NCBI RefSeq assembly: GCF_013607875.1
Contig: NZ_VDES01000002.1
Location: 513,638 to 577,637, forward strand
Source of the DNA: Blastomonas ursincola
GTDB taxonomy: Bacteria; Pseudomonadota; Alphaproteobacteria; Sphingomonadales; Sphingomonadaceae
Direction: 5' to 3'
DNA length: 64,000 nucleotides
Shown in pieces: positions 51,677 through 59,710 of this stretch. Made by a program: the position numbers and the translations under genes. The number at the start of each line of letters is the position of its first letter. The first letter of the stretch is position 1. The notes below the pieces were generated by a model, which was not told the origin of the DNA, did no database searches, and saw only the letters and a list, made by a program, of their open reading frames with translations.

Positions 51677-53224
51677 ATGGCACTGGGGCCACGCCTTGAC
51701 CTGAGGCAGAGCCAGTCGCTGGTGATGACGCCGCAGCTGCAGCAGGCGATCCGCCTGCTGGCGCTGTCGAACATCGAGATCGAGGCGTTCATCGGTGAGG
51801 AGCTGGAGCGCAATCCGCTGCTCGAACTGGGCGGTGACGATAATGGCGGGGACATCCAGCTCGGCGGCGTCGATGCGGTGTTCGATGCGCCCGCCGCACC
51901 GCCCTCTGACGGTGAACCCATCGGCAGCGACGAGCTGATCGGCGCCGGGATGGGCGAGATCGACCGCCCGCTCGACATGGACCTCAATGGCGAGGTCTTC
52001 CACCATGACAGCGTCAGCGACTGTCCCGAGCGCGTAACGGGCGAAGCATCGGGCGGGCTCGACGGTGCGCTGTCGATGAACGACATCGCCACCGGCGGCG
52101 GCGCGGACAGTGACGGCTGGGAAGATTCGCTCGAATATGACCTGTCCTTGCGCGAGCATCTGCACGCGCAGGCGGGCATCGTGCTTTCGGGCGTGCAGCT
52201 GTTCATCGGGCGGCACCTGATCGAGCTGATCGACGAGAACGGCTATCTGCGCGGCGACCTCCTCCAAGTCTCGCACCAGCTGGGTGTGCCGCTGGCCGAG
52301 GTCGAGGCCGCGCTGGCCGCCGTTCAGACGCTCGAGCCGACCGGGGTGGGCGCGCGCGATCTCGCCGAATGCCTGGCGCTGCAGGCGAAGGAGGCGGACC
52401 GCTACGACCCGTGCATGGCGCGGCTGATCGACAATCTCGAGCTGCTCGCACGCGGCGCGCTGCCGCAGCTCAAGCGCATCTGCCGGGTCGATGACGAGGA
52501 CCTCGCCGATATGATCGCCGAGCTGCGCCAATATGATCCCAAGCCCGGCAGCCGCTTCGGTGGATCGTCGATCGAGGCGGTGGTGCCCGACCTGTTCGTG
52601 GTCGAGCGCGAGGGTAAATGGGTGATCGAAATCAACAGCGCGACCCTGCCGCGGCTGCTGGTCAATCGTTCCTATGCGGTCTCGCTCACCGGCGGGCGGC
52701 ACGATGCCAAATCCAAGGCCTGGCTCGGCGAATGCCTTGCCGAGGCGAACTGGCTGGTCAAGGCCCTCGACCAGCGCCAGCGCACGATCATCAAGGTGGC
52801 GAGCGAGATCGTGAAGCAGCAGGAGGGGTTCTTCCGCAACGGCGTCACGCACCTGCGCCCGCTGACGCTGCGCAGCGTCGCCGACGCGATCGAGATGCAC
52901 GAATCGACCGTCAGCCGCGTCACCAGCCACAAATATCTCAGCTGCGCGCGCGGGCTGTTCGAGCTCAAATATTTCTTCACCAGCGCGATCCAGTCGACCG
53001 ATGGCGGCGACGCGGTCTCCGCCTCCGCCGTGAAGAGCCATATCAAGGCGCTGATCGACGAGGAGGATGCCAAGAACATCCTTTCCGACGACCAGCTGGT
53101 CGACATGCTGAAAGAGCGCGGTTTCGACATCGCACGGCGCACCGTCGCCAAATATCGCGAGGCTTTGGGGCTCGGCTCCTCGGTCCAGCGCCGCCGCCAG
53201 AAGAAGCTGCAAGGCGCGCGGTGA
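51677..53224 (+). CDS. rpoN: RNA polymerase sigma-54 factor RpoN
   Basis: 515 residues. Region I is Gln-rich (LRQSQSLVMTPQLQQAIRLLALSNIEIEAFIGEELERNPLLE), followed by an acidic region II, the core-binding region III, the HTH (RSVADAIEMHESTVSRVTSHKYLSC), and the RpoN box with ARRTVAKYRE near the end. Activation needs an AAA+ activator such as PspF. It ends normally (QGAR). A sigma-54 promoter is visible at 7086 in this window. rpoN follows lptB, but the common downstream genes (hpf, ptsN) are absent here. Confidence 0.97.
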   Translation: MALGPRLDLRQSQSLVMTPQLQQAIRLLALSNIEIEAFIGEELERNPLLELGGDDNGGDIQLGGVDAVFDAPAAPPSDGEPIGSDELIGAGMGEIDRPLDMDLNGEVFHHDSVSDCPERVTGEASGGLDGALSMNDIATGGGADSDGWEDSLEYDLSLREHLHAQAGIVLSGVQLFIGRHLIELIDENGYLRGDLLQVSHQLGVPLAEVEAALAAVQTLEPTGVGARDLAECLALQAKEADRYDPCMARLIDNLELLARGALPQLKRICRVDDEDLADMIAELRQYDPKPGSRFGGSSIEAVVPDLFVVEREGKWVIEINSATLPRLLVNRSYAVSLTGGRHDAKSKAWLGECLAEANWLVKALDQRQRTIIKVASEIVKQQEGFFRNGVTHLRPLTLRSVADAIEMHESTVSRVTSHKYLSCARGLFELKYFFTSAIQSTDGGDAVSASAVKSHIKALIDEEDAKNILSDDQLVDMLKERGFDIARRTVAKYREALGLGSSVQRRRQKKLQGAR

Positions 53225-53251
53225 GCGCCATTATCTAGGCTCGGTCAGCGG

Positions 53252-53425
53252 AATAGCCTCTCCCTCGGTGGGAGAGGCAGCGAGACTTGGCCGCTGGCGG
53301 CCTAGTCGCAGCGGTGAGGGTGATGGTGCGGACGGGTGCTGCGCTTTCGTCCCGGGGCCCGCTGCGCAATCAGGCGCACTCACTCCCACCCAACCCTCCC
53401 CCATCGAGGGGGAGGGCAAGGGAGG
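53252..53425. repeat. GC-rich repeat region between rpoN and Lon-N genes
   Basis: Between the convergent genes is about 170 bp with the palindrome GCCTCTCCC-tcggt-GGGAGAGGC (53260-53282) and a CCTCCCC-catcga-GGGGGAGG hairpin (53395-53415) near the end of the Lon-N gene. These resemble sphingomonad interspersed CTCTCCC-type repeats and can also serve as terminators. No gene. Confidence 0.55.
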
Positions 53426-54052
53426 TTATTGCAGCGTCACCCTGGGATCGTCGCTGTCACGCCGTCCGAAGAACTGCATCAGCTGCACCAGCAGGTCGGC
53501 GCGCGCCTTCAGGCCTTCCGCCTCGAGCAGCGCCTGCTTGGCCGCCGCATCGAACGGGGCGATCTGCGCGATGCCGTTGACCAGCGAGCGGTCGTCGAGC
53601 CGCGCCACCGAATCCCAGTCGACGCTATAGCCCTGCGCGTTGGCGAAGCGCTGCGATTCGCGCTCCAGACTCGCGCGTTCGATGCTGGAAAGCGCCTGGT
53701 CGATCTCGTTTTCCTCGATCAGCTCGGCCTCGATCTGGCGGAACGGCGTGGTCACCTCCAGCTCGCGCAGCACGCGGAAGCGGGCAAAGCCTTCGAGCAC
53801 CAGATTGTAGCGGCCATCCTCGAGCGCCTCGACATCGATGATTCGGCCGACACAGCCCATGTCGAACAGCGGCGGAGGCTCGCCCGCCGCGCGCGGCTGG
53901 ATCATGCCGATCTGCCTGTCGCGCGCCATCGCATCGCTGACCAGCGCGCGGTAGCGCGGCTCGAAAATGTGCAGCGGCACCTGCAGTCCGGGGAACAGGA
54001 TCACCCCGGTGAGCGGAAACAGGGAGATGCGCTGTGCGACCATGGCTACCAT
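53426..54052 (-). CDS. Lon N-terminal (substrate-binding) domain protein
   Basis: 208 residues. It is a free Lon-N (LAN/PUA-like) domain: ISLFPLTGVILFPGLQVPLHIFEPRYRALVSDAM, IGMIQPRA, CVGRIIDVEALEDGRYNLVLEGFARFRV, typical of PF02190. It lacks the AAA+ and protease domains of Lon. The role is unknown. It follows the thioredoxin-like gene by 5 bp, so the two are an operon. Starts at 54052 and 54043 are both possible. Confidence 0.92.
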   Translation of the reverse strand: MVAMVAQRISLFPLTGVILFPGLQVPLHIFEPRYRALVSDAMARDRQIGMIQPRAAGEPPPLFDMGCVGRIIDVEALEDGRYNLVLEGFARFRVLRELEVTTPFRQIEAELIEENEIDQALSSIERASLERESQRFANAQGYSVDWDSVARLDDRSLVNGIAQIAPFDAAAKQALLEAEGLKARADLLVQLMQFFGRRDSDDPRVTLQ

Positions 54053-54057
54053 CGCCC

Positions 54058-54963
54058 TCAGCCGAACAATGCGGCGGAAAGCTTGCGCCGCGTGGCGGAC
54101 ACCCAGGGATCTTCCAGCCCGACCGCCTCGAAGATCTGCAACAGCCGCGCGCGCGCCGCACCCTCGTTCCAGTCCTTGTCGGCGCGCACGATGGCGAGCA
54201 GATGCTCCGCCGCCTCGTCGCGCGATCCGGCGGCGAACAGCGCAACCGCAAGGTCGAAGCGCGCGGCATGATCGTCGCCATCGGCCTCGACCGCAGCGCG
54301 CAGCCCGGCGATCTCGCTGTCATCCGCCTTGTCCGCCACCAGCGCCAGCGCCGATCTGGCGCGCTCTAGCAGCGGATCGGACGCGATCTCGGGCGGCAGG
54401 TCGTCGAGCAGCGCCTGCGCCTCTGCGGTCTTGCCCGCTGCGGTCAGCGCACGCACCAGCCCGGCGAGCGCCGCGACGCTATCCGGCGCCATGTCGAGAA
54501 TCTGCGCGAAGATGCCCGCCGCGCGCTCGCCATCGCCTTCGGCCAGCACCTCTTCACCCATATCGAGGAGCGGCGCGATATCGGGTCCCTGCGGCTCGGC
54601 ATCGCCCGCCTGGATCGGCAGCTTGTCGAGCAGCTGGTCGATGATTCCCGCCAGCTGCGATTCGGTGCGCGCATTGGTGAGGTTGGCGACCGGCTGGCCC
54701 TGGAACATCGCATAGACGGTGGGAATCGACTGGATCTGGAACTGAGCCGCGATGAAGCGCTCCTCGTCGACATTGACCTTGACCAGCACCACGCCCTTGT
54801 CGGCATATTGCGCGGCGATCTTTTCCAGCACCGGGGTCAGCGCCTTGCACGGCCCGCACCATTCCGCCCAGAAATCGAGAATCACGAGCTTGGTCATCGA
54901 AGGCTCGACGACATTCTTGCGGAATGCCTCGACCGCCTTGTGCTCTTCGGTGGTCAAACCCAT
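54058..54963 (-). CDS. Thioredoxin-domain co-chaperone (YbbN/CnoX-like)
   Basis: 301 residues. The N-terminal thioredoxin domain has the active-site WAEWCGPCKAL; the rest is a TPR-like helical region (AEGDGERAAGIFAQILDMAPDSVAALAGLVRAL, AAVEADGDDHAARFDLAVALFAAG), as in YbbN/CnoX, which holds unfolded substrates for GroEL/DnaK and protects them from oxidation. Unlike E. coli YbbN the CxxC (CGPC) is intact, so disulfide reduction is possible. It is first in a pair with the Lon-N gene. Chosen start ATG 54963. Confidence 0.93.
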   Translation of the reverse strand: MGLTTEEHKAVEAFRKNVVEPSMTKLVILDFWAEWCGPCKALTPVLEKIAAQYADKGVVLVKVNVDEERFIAAQFQIQSIPTVYAMFQGQPVANLTNARTESQLAGIIDQLLDKLPIQAGDAEPQGPDIAPLLDMGEEVLAEGDGERAAGIFAQILDMAPDSVAALAGLVRALTAAGKTAEAQALLDDLPPEIASDPLLERARSALALVADKADDSEIAGLRAAVEADGDDHAARFDLAVALFAAGSRDEAAEHLLAIVRADKDWNEGAARARLLQIFEAVGLEDPWVSATRRKLSAALFG

Positions 54964-55207
54964 GCTTGCCAAGTTCCATGCTCCTGCTGTCCGGCGCGCC
55001 CGCGGTCTCGCGATAGGCCTGCAGGGAGGTGCGTCCTCCCCTGTGTCGCGCGCCCTTATCCGAAACCCCAAGATGGTGCGCAAGCCGCATATGCCAAGCC
55101 CCGCAAAAGGAATCGTCACGAATCGCAAATAGGGGCTTGCCGGACCAGAAAGCCGCTGCTAATTGCGCGCCTCACCCGCTGGACCGACACACCGGACCAG
55201 CCGCCGA

Positions 55208-55282
55208 GCGGGCGTAGCTCAGGGGTAGAGCACAACCTTGCCAAGGTTGGGGTCGAGGGTTCGAATCCCTTCGCCCGCTCCA
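55208..55282 (+). tRNA. tRNA-Gly (anticodon GCC)
   Basis: 75 nt with encoded CCA. The acceptor arms GCGGGCG/CGCCCGC are perfect; the anticodon stem CAACC/GGTTG carries the loop TTGCCAA (anticodon GCC), and the T-arm GAGGG-TTCGAAT-CCCTT contains the expected TTCGAAT. Confidence 0.96.
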
Positions 55283-55350
55283 GTTTTCCGATATTTCGCA
55301 GTAATATAGCATCAGGCTTCGGCCTGATCGCTGCTGCGCATGCGCGCCGC

Positions 55351-55533
55351 TCAGTCCTTGCGCTCGGGCAGCGTCTTGCGCCTGGTCGAGGCCATGTCCT
55401 CCAGCTCCTTTTCGGACATCGATTCCTCCATCTGCTTCGATGCGCCCTTGAGGCTCTTCTTGGGCGCGTCCCCGCGCTTGGCCGCGAGCGCGGCCCCCGC
55501 CGCCTTCTGCTGCGCCTTGGATCTTGCAGGCAT
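55351..55533 (-). CDS. DUF3008-family small protein
   Basis: 60 residues, highly charged and Ala/Lys-rich. The family pattern PARSKAQQKAAGAALAAKRGD...KKSLKGASKQMEESMSEKELEDMASTRRK is present. DUF3008 proteins are small, probably nucleoid- or stress-associated, and unstudied. It is a separate gene, opposite to tRNA-Gly and upstream of the A/T-rich island. Confidence 0.85.
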   Translation of the reverse strand: MPARSKAQQKAAGAALAAKRGDAPKKSLKGASKQMEESMSEKELEDMASTRRKTLPERKD

Positions 55534-55995
55534 GGTCGTTTGCTCCTCGATGGACGAACAACGATGCGCCGCGATGGGGCGGGGGGCGTTAACTTAGGAT
55601 GTGGGGGGCTGGGCTGGTGGTGATGAAAGCGATGACCTTGCTAAGGCTAGGTTTGCTTCATTAAAAGTTCTCGGTTTTCTTGGGCTAGCTACGACAGTCG
55701 CAGGTTTGCTGCGGGCAAAACCTTTATTGGCAGCGCAGGAGCGGCACGGGCGATCGGCTCGATTTCGCGAACAGCGGCAATAGGGGGGGGGAATGTTTTG
55801 ATGGGCAATGCTATTGGGATTGACGCAGGATTTATACCAAGGGTAAAAATGCTCGGAATTCTTGGCAGGATTCAGTCAAATCGGGATGCGAAAGCCAATT
55901 GAAATTTGAAGAAAATCGAAATGATATCAAAAATCCGTGCATCGATATTAAAGATTTGGCCCATAACAGGCGGGGTCGTGCCAAATTTATTTTAA
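55534..55995. other. Intergenic segment at the edge of an A/T-rich island, with a G9 tract
   Basis: This gap has no secure gene. From about 55,630 the sequence becomes markedly A/T-rich. There is a run of nine G's at 55783-55791. In one frame, about 80 codons without a good start (reading VCFIKSSRFSWASYDSRRF and later GNVLMGNAIGIDAGF) are open across the G-tract, and another frame (55601-55783) is open up to it. These may be decayed remnants of a toxin or phage-like gene; I do not call a gene. Confidence 0.4.
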
Positions 55996-56316
55996 TTGGT
56001 TTTTATTATTAATTACATACTAGTTTGTATATTTACATTTTTCATTCTCAGTCTAGCTGGGAACAAGGTGTCTTTCAGGAGGCCTGTGCCGAAAGATGTG
56101 GTAAGATCGGCTGGAAAGTCAAGGTCTGTTCATATTATTGTTAAATACAATTCTATATTGCGATTAGCATCGTTTGTAATAATTTGTTTAAATCTATGTG
56201 TACTAATATCGCTCAATTCCTGGTGCAGTATTTATTGGATATCAGTCTTGATTCTATTGGTGGCAATGGTTATTTATTCCGCCTGTATTGGGTGGGAAAT
56301 GTATCTTGAGAGATAG
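55996..56316 (+). CDS. Small orphan membrane protein (A/T-rich)
   Basis: 106 residues from a TTG start, strongly A/T-rich. One helix at the N-terminus (FIINYILVCIFTFFILSLAG) is followed by a basic hydrophilic loop (RRPVPKDVVRSAGKSRSVH) and two further hydrophobic segments (SFVIICLNLCVLISL and IYWISVLILLVAMVIYSACIGW). No family recognised. Composition differs sharply from the genome, suggesting acquisition. The start is uncertain because no ribosome site or ATG is visible. Confidence 0.45.
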   Translation: MVFIINYILVCIFTFFILSLAGNKVSFRRPVPKDVVRSAGKSRSVHIIVKYNSILRLASFVIICLNLCVLISLNSWCSIYWISVLILLVAMVIYSACIGWEMYLER

Positions 56317-56384
56317 CATTCCACGGATACAGTGCTGCTCAGTCTCGGCGACGAGGCGCGAGCCGGAAGATTGAATGACGGATT

Positions 56385-56657
56385 ATGGTTTTTATATCCC
56401 TTCTTGTATTTCATTTTTGCACTATAAGTGGGGTTTCACTTATTTCAGGAAAATATGGCGATATAGGTATTAGCAATAAAGATTTCTTTATGGGCAAAGC
56501 TCATGCTGCAGGAGTTTTGTGTTTATTTCTTGCAGGTTCATCGATAACAATTGGCGAATGCATAAATCAGTTTGATTTCCGGCTGGTAGTCGGTGGAGCA
56601 TTTATGGCATTGGATCTGTTGCTGATTGGTCGATACTTTATCTATGGCAAGTCCTGA
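56385..56657 (+). CDS. Small orphan membrane protein (A/T-rich)
   Basis: 90 residues. The protein is largely hydrophobic with three segments: FISLLVFHFCTISGVSLIS, HAAGVLCLFLAGSSITIG and LVVGGAFMALDLLLIGRYFIYG, separated by short polar turns (GKYGDIGISNKDFFM; ECINQFDFR). It begins MVFI, like the upstream orphan protein; the similarity is too short to claim paralogy. Membrane proteins of this size in toxin regions are sometimes immunity proteins, but no toxin partner is evident. Weak ribosome site. Confidence 0.5.
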   Translation: MVFISLLVFHFCTISGVSLISGKYGDIGISNKDFFMGKAHAAGVLCLFLAGSSITIGECINQFDFRLVVGGAFMALDLLLIGRYFIYGKS

Positions 56658-56691
56658 GCCATGATATGCCCCCCCATGATCTGCTACTCTC

Positions 56692-57624
56692 TCACTCCCG
56701 CCTTAACAACCACCCCATAATCTCAGGCAAGCGCGCGGCCCAGGCGTTTTCCTCGTGTTCCGCGCCTTCGTACACCCGGCTTTCCCAGTCCTTGCCCTTC
56801 TGCCAGCCCGAGGCGGTGATGCGGGCGTCCACCGACTGCTGATAAGGCGCGTAGAAGGTGTCGAGCGTCGCGGTGCCGTGGTCGAGCCAGAGGCGGCGGC
56901 CGTCGGGTGGGCCGAGCCTCTCGGCGAACCAGCGGTCCCAGAGCCCGATCAGCTCGGGATCGCCGCCCTCCACCGCGCGCGGATCGATGGCCGGCCAGTG
57001 CGAGCTGATGCACGCGGCGCGGCCGAAAATGTCGGGGCGATTGAGGAAGGCGTAGCAGCTCATCAGCCCGCCCATGCTCGATCCCATGATCGCGGTATCG
57101 TCGCGTCCGGGGCGGGTGCGGAAGCTCGCATCGACCCAGGTCTTGAGCGGCCCTGCGATCCAGGCGAGATAGGCGTCGGACAGGATCGGGCCACCGGCGG
57201 CCGCGTCCATCCGTGCCCGCAAGCCGGGCGAGACGGCGTCGTGAATGTCGCGCGGCAGATACTGGCGGAAGCGGTCCGCGCCCGGTGCCCAGATGCCGAT
57301 GATGATATGCGGCTCGATCGCGCCGCTGGCCGAGACCGCCAGCATCGCCTTGTCCGCCGCCCAGATCTTGTCGAAATTGGACCAGCGCCGGTCGAACAGA
57401 TTGTGCCCGTCGTGCATGTACAGCACCGGGTAGCGCCGCGCCCCGGCGTCATAGCCCGGCGGCAGCCAGATGGTGAGGCGCTGGTCGGGCAGGCCGGCCG
57501 CCGCGATCCGCTCATATTGCAGCAGCCTTCCTGAACCCTCGGCCCGCAGCGTCTCCTCGGCCCGAAGCGCAGGCGCGAGCGCCAGGGCGAACAGCGCCAG
57601 CGCGAGCCGCAGCCAGGCGCTCAC
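56692..57624 (-). CDS. Secreted alpha/beta-hydrolase (esterase D/PF00756 type)
   Basis: 310 residues. A signal peptide (WLRLALALFALALAPALRA) precedes an esterase domain: LPDQRLTIWLPPGYDAGARRYPVLYMHDGHNLFD, the nucleophile elbow MGSSMGGLMSCYAF (GxSxGG), and a C-terminal Asp/His region (YEGAEHEENAWAARL). PF00756 esterases in polysaccharide loci often remove acyl groups from sugars. It starts with GTG at 57624, inside the stop codon of the GH97 gene (GTGA), so translation is coupled. It is last in the maltodextrin operon. Confidence 0.88.
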   Translation of the reverse strand: MSAWLRLALALFALALAPALRAEETLRAEGSGRLLQYERIAAAGLPDQRLTIWLPPGYDAGARRYPVLYMHDGHNLFDRRWSNFDKIWAADKAMLAVSASGAIEPHIIIGIWAPGADRFRQYLPRDIHDAVSPGLRARMDAAAGGPILSDAYLAWIAGPLKTWVDASFRTRPGRDDTAIMGSSMGGLMSCYAFLNRPDIFGRAACISSHWPAIDPRAVEGGDPELIGLWDRWFAERLGPPDGRRLWLDHGTATLDTFYAPYQQSVDARITASGWQKGKDWESRVYEGAEHEENAWAARLPEIMGWLLRRE

Positions 57625-59690
57625 CGCCCCAGCCGCTCCAGCCGGATGGCGAAGCCGCCGCCCGGTGCCATGCGGATGTTCAGCGTGTCCCCGGCGGCGA
57701 CGGGCTTCTGCTCGATCACGATCTGGTGCCGCGCCTCGGTGCGGTAATCGGCGCTGTCGCCATCGCGCCAGACATGCGCGCGCCATGTGCTGCCCGGGGG
57801 TAGGAAGGACAGGTCGATCGCCGCCTCGCGCGCGCTGTCGTCGGTAACGCCGCCGATATACCAGTCGGGCCCGTTGCGGTCCTTGCGCGCGATCACCGCC
57901 ATCTGGCCGACCTCGCCGAGCAACGTGCGGCTTTCCTCCCAGTCGGTCGGCACCTTCTCGATGAACGCCAGCTCGCGCGGATGCGCTTCCAGATTCTCGA
58001 TCAGGTCGGCGACCATCTGGATCGGCGAATAGAGCACCACATACAGCGCAAGCTCGCGCGCCAGCGTCGATTCGAGATCGCGCCCGCCGCGCCCCTTCAG
58101 CGATAGGATGCCCGGCGTATAGTCCATCGGCCCTGCGAGCATTCGGGTGAACACCAGCGTGGGCACGTGCTTCGGGCCATTGCCCGGCGTGCCCCAGGCC
58201 TGATATTCGCCCCCGCGCGCGCCTTCGCGGCTCACCCAGTTGGGATAGGTGCGCCTTAGCCCTGTGTCCTTGATCGGCTCGTGCGGGTTCACCGCGATGC
58301 GGCGCGCGGCGGCCTCCTGCACGACCTTGAGGTGATGCTGCGCCATGCGCTGGCCGTCATGCCATTCCATCCGCTGCTCGCCAGCGCGGTCGCCCGGCGC
58401 GATGATGCCGCCCGCATCGGCGACATAGCCGGTCTTGACCGCGTCGACACCGTGCCGGGCATAAAGATCGAGCGCCGCGCCGAGCTGGCTTTCGTATTTC
58501 GCGATATTGCCGCCGGTCTCATGATGGCCGATCAGGCGCACGCCATGCTGGCGCGCATAGGCGGCAAGGTCGGGCAGGTCGAAATCGGGATAGCTCTGGA
58601 CGAAATCGAAATCGCGGCCATTGCCGAACCAGTTGCCGTCCCAGCCCTTGTTCCAGCCCTCGACCAGCACCCCGCGAAAGCCATGGCGAGCGGCGAAATC
58701 GATATGGCGGCGGACATTGTCATTGGTCGCGCCGTGCTTCGGCCCGCTCGCCCAGCTCTTGGTCTCGAGGTGCATTTCCCACCACACGCCGACATATTTG
58801 TGCGGGGTGAACCAGCTGGTGTCGCCGAGCCTGTTTGGTTCGTTGAGGTTGAGCTCGAGATCATTGTCATACAGCCCGCCTGCGCTGCCCGCGATGCGGA
58901 TGCTGCGCCAGGGGGTGGTGAACGCGCCCGTACGCTCGACCTTCGCGCCGCGGCTCGAGGGGGAGAGCGTGGCGCGGAAGCGCTGGCCGTCGACGCGCTT
59001 GAGCCACATCGCGGCATAATCGACCAGCGCGGCCTCGTGGAACGCCAGATGCGTGCCATCGGCGAGCTTCACCGTCATCGGCGTGTGCGCGGCGGAGACC
59101 TGATCGATTTGGGTCGCGTGATAGAGATATTCGTAGCGGTTCCAGTCGCCCGCCTGGATCCACCAGGCCTGGCCGGGCGCGGCGATGACGAATTCGGTCA
59201 GCTCGTCGGCGATGCGCCACGGCCGGCCATCGGCGCGCGCGGCGAATTCGTAACGAAAGCCGATGCCGTTGTCGAAGGCGCGGAAGCGGATGGCGATCGG
59301 GCGATCGGTCGGCCGGTCGGTGAGCGCGTCGCTGGCACCGGGCGAGACGAGGCGGACCAGCAGCTCGTTATGCCGGTCGGTCACGGTCCTGCGCTCGCCC
59401 CAGGGCTGGTCCCAGCGCGTATCGACGCTGGCGGTCTCGCTGGCGACGAAGCGGCTGTTGCGGCCGAAACCGTCCTGATCGGTGAACTGGAAGCCCATGC
59501 GCGAGGGCGCGATCAGCGGCTTGCCGTCGCGGCTGACGGCATATTGGGCCCAGCCTTCGCCATCGATCGTCACGTCGATCCGCACCCGTCCATCGGGCGA
59601 GGCGACGCTCGCGACGGGGCTCGATTGCGCAAGCGCGGGCGCGGCGAGCGCCGCGAGCCAGGTGAGAAGGGCTAACAGCAGCGATCGCAT
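57621..59690 (-). CDS. Glycoside hydrolase family 97 (SusB-like alpha-glucosidase)
   Basis: 689 residues. A signal peptide (residues 1-21) is followed by an N-terminal beta-sandwich (SVASPDGRVRIDVTIDGEGWAQYAVSRDGKPLIAPS) and a central barrel with FRGVLVEGWNKGWDGNWFGNG, VRLIGHHETGGN, and TGYVADAGG, then the C-terminal beta-domain. GH97 enzymes cleave alpha-1,4/1,6 bonds of maltodextrins or panose by inversion or retention; here the catalytic residues were not individually verified. It sits downstream of two GH13 genes and upstream of the esterase. Confidence 0.92.
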   Translation of the reverse strand: MRSLLLALLTWLAALAAPALAQSSPVASVASPDGRVRIDVTIDGEGWAQYAVSRDGKPLIAPSRMGFQFTDQDGFGRNSRFVASETASVDTRWDQPWGERRTVTDRHNELLVRLVSPGASDALTDRPTDRPIAIRFRAFDNGIGFRYEFAARADGRPWRIADELTEFVIAAPGQAWWIQAGDWNRYEYLYHATQIDQVSAAHTPMTVKLADGTHLAFHEAALVDYAAMWLKRVDGQRFRATLSPSSRGAKVERTGAFTTPWRSIRIAGSAGGLYDNDLELNLNEPNRLGDTSWFTPHKYVGVWWEMHLETKSWASGPKHGATNDNVRRHIDFAARHGFRGVLVEGWNKGWDGNWFGNGRDFDFVQSYPDFDLPDLAAYARQHGVRLIGHHETGGNIAKYESQLGAALDLYARHGVDAVKTGYVADAGGIIAPGDRAGEQRMEWHDGQRMAQHHLKVVQEAAARRIAVNPHEPIKDTGLRRTYPNWVSREGARGGEYQAWGTPGNGPKHVPTLVFTRMLAGPMDYTPGILSLKGRGGRDLESTLARELALYVVLYSPIQMVADLIENLEAHPRELAFIEKVPTDWEESRTLLGEVGQMAVIARKDRNGPDWYIGGVTDDSAREAAIDLSFLPPGSTWRAHVWRDGDSADYRTEARHQIVIEQKPVAAGDTLNIRMAPGGGFAIRLERLGR

Positions 59691-59710
59691 CGGGGGTTCT
59701 CCGGCAGGGG

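Noticed and set aside
55601-55783. 60-codon open frame ending at the G9 tract
   Set aside because: No clear start or family; its end coincides with the G-run, and it is more likely part of a decayed segment.
55208-56660. tRNA-Gly as an integration site for the A/T-rich island
   Set aside because: I found no direct repeat of the tRNA 3' end at the far edge and no integrase gene, so no attachment site is claimed.
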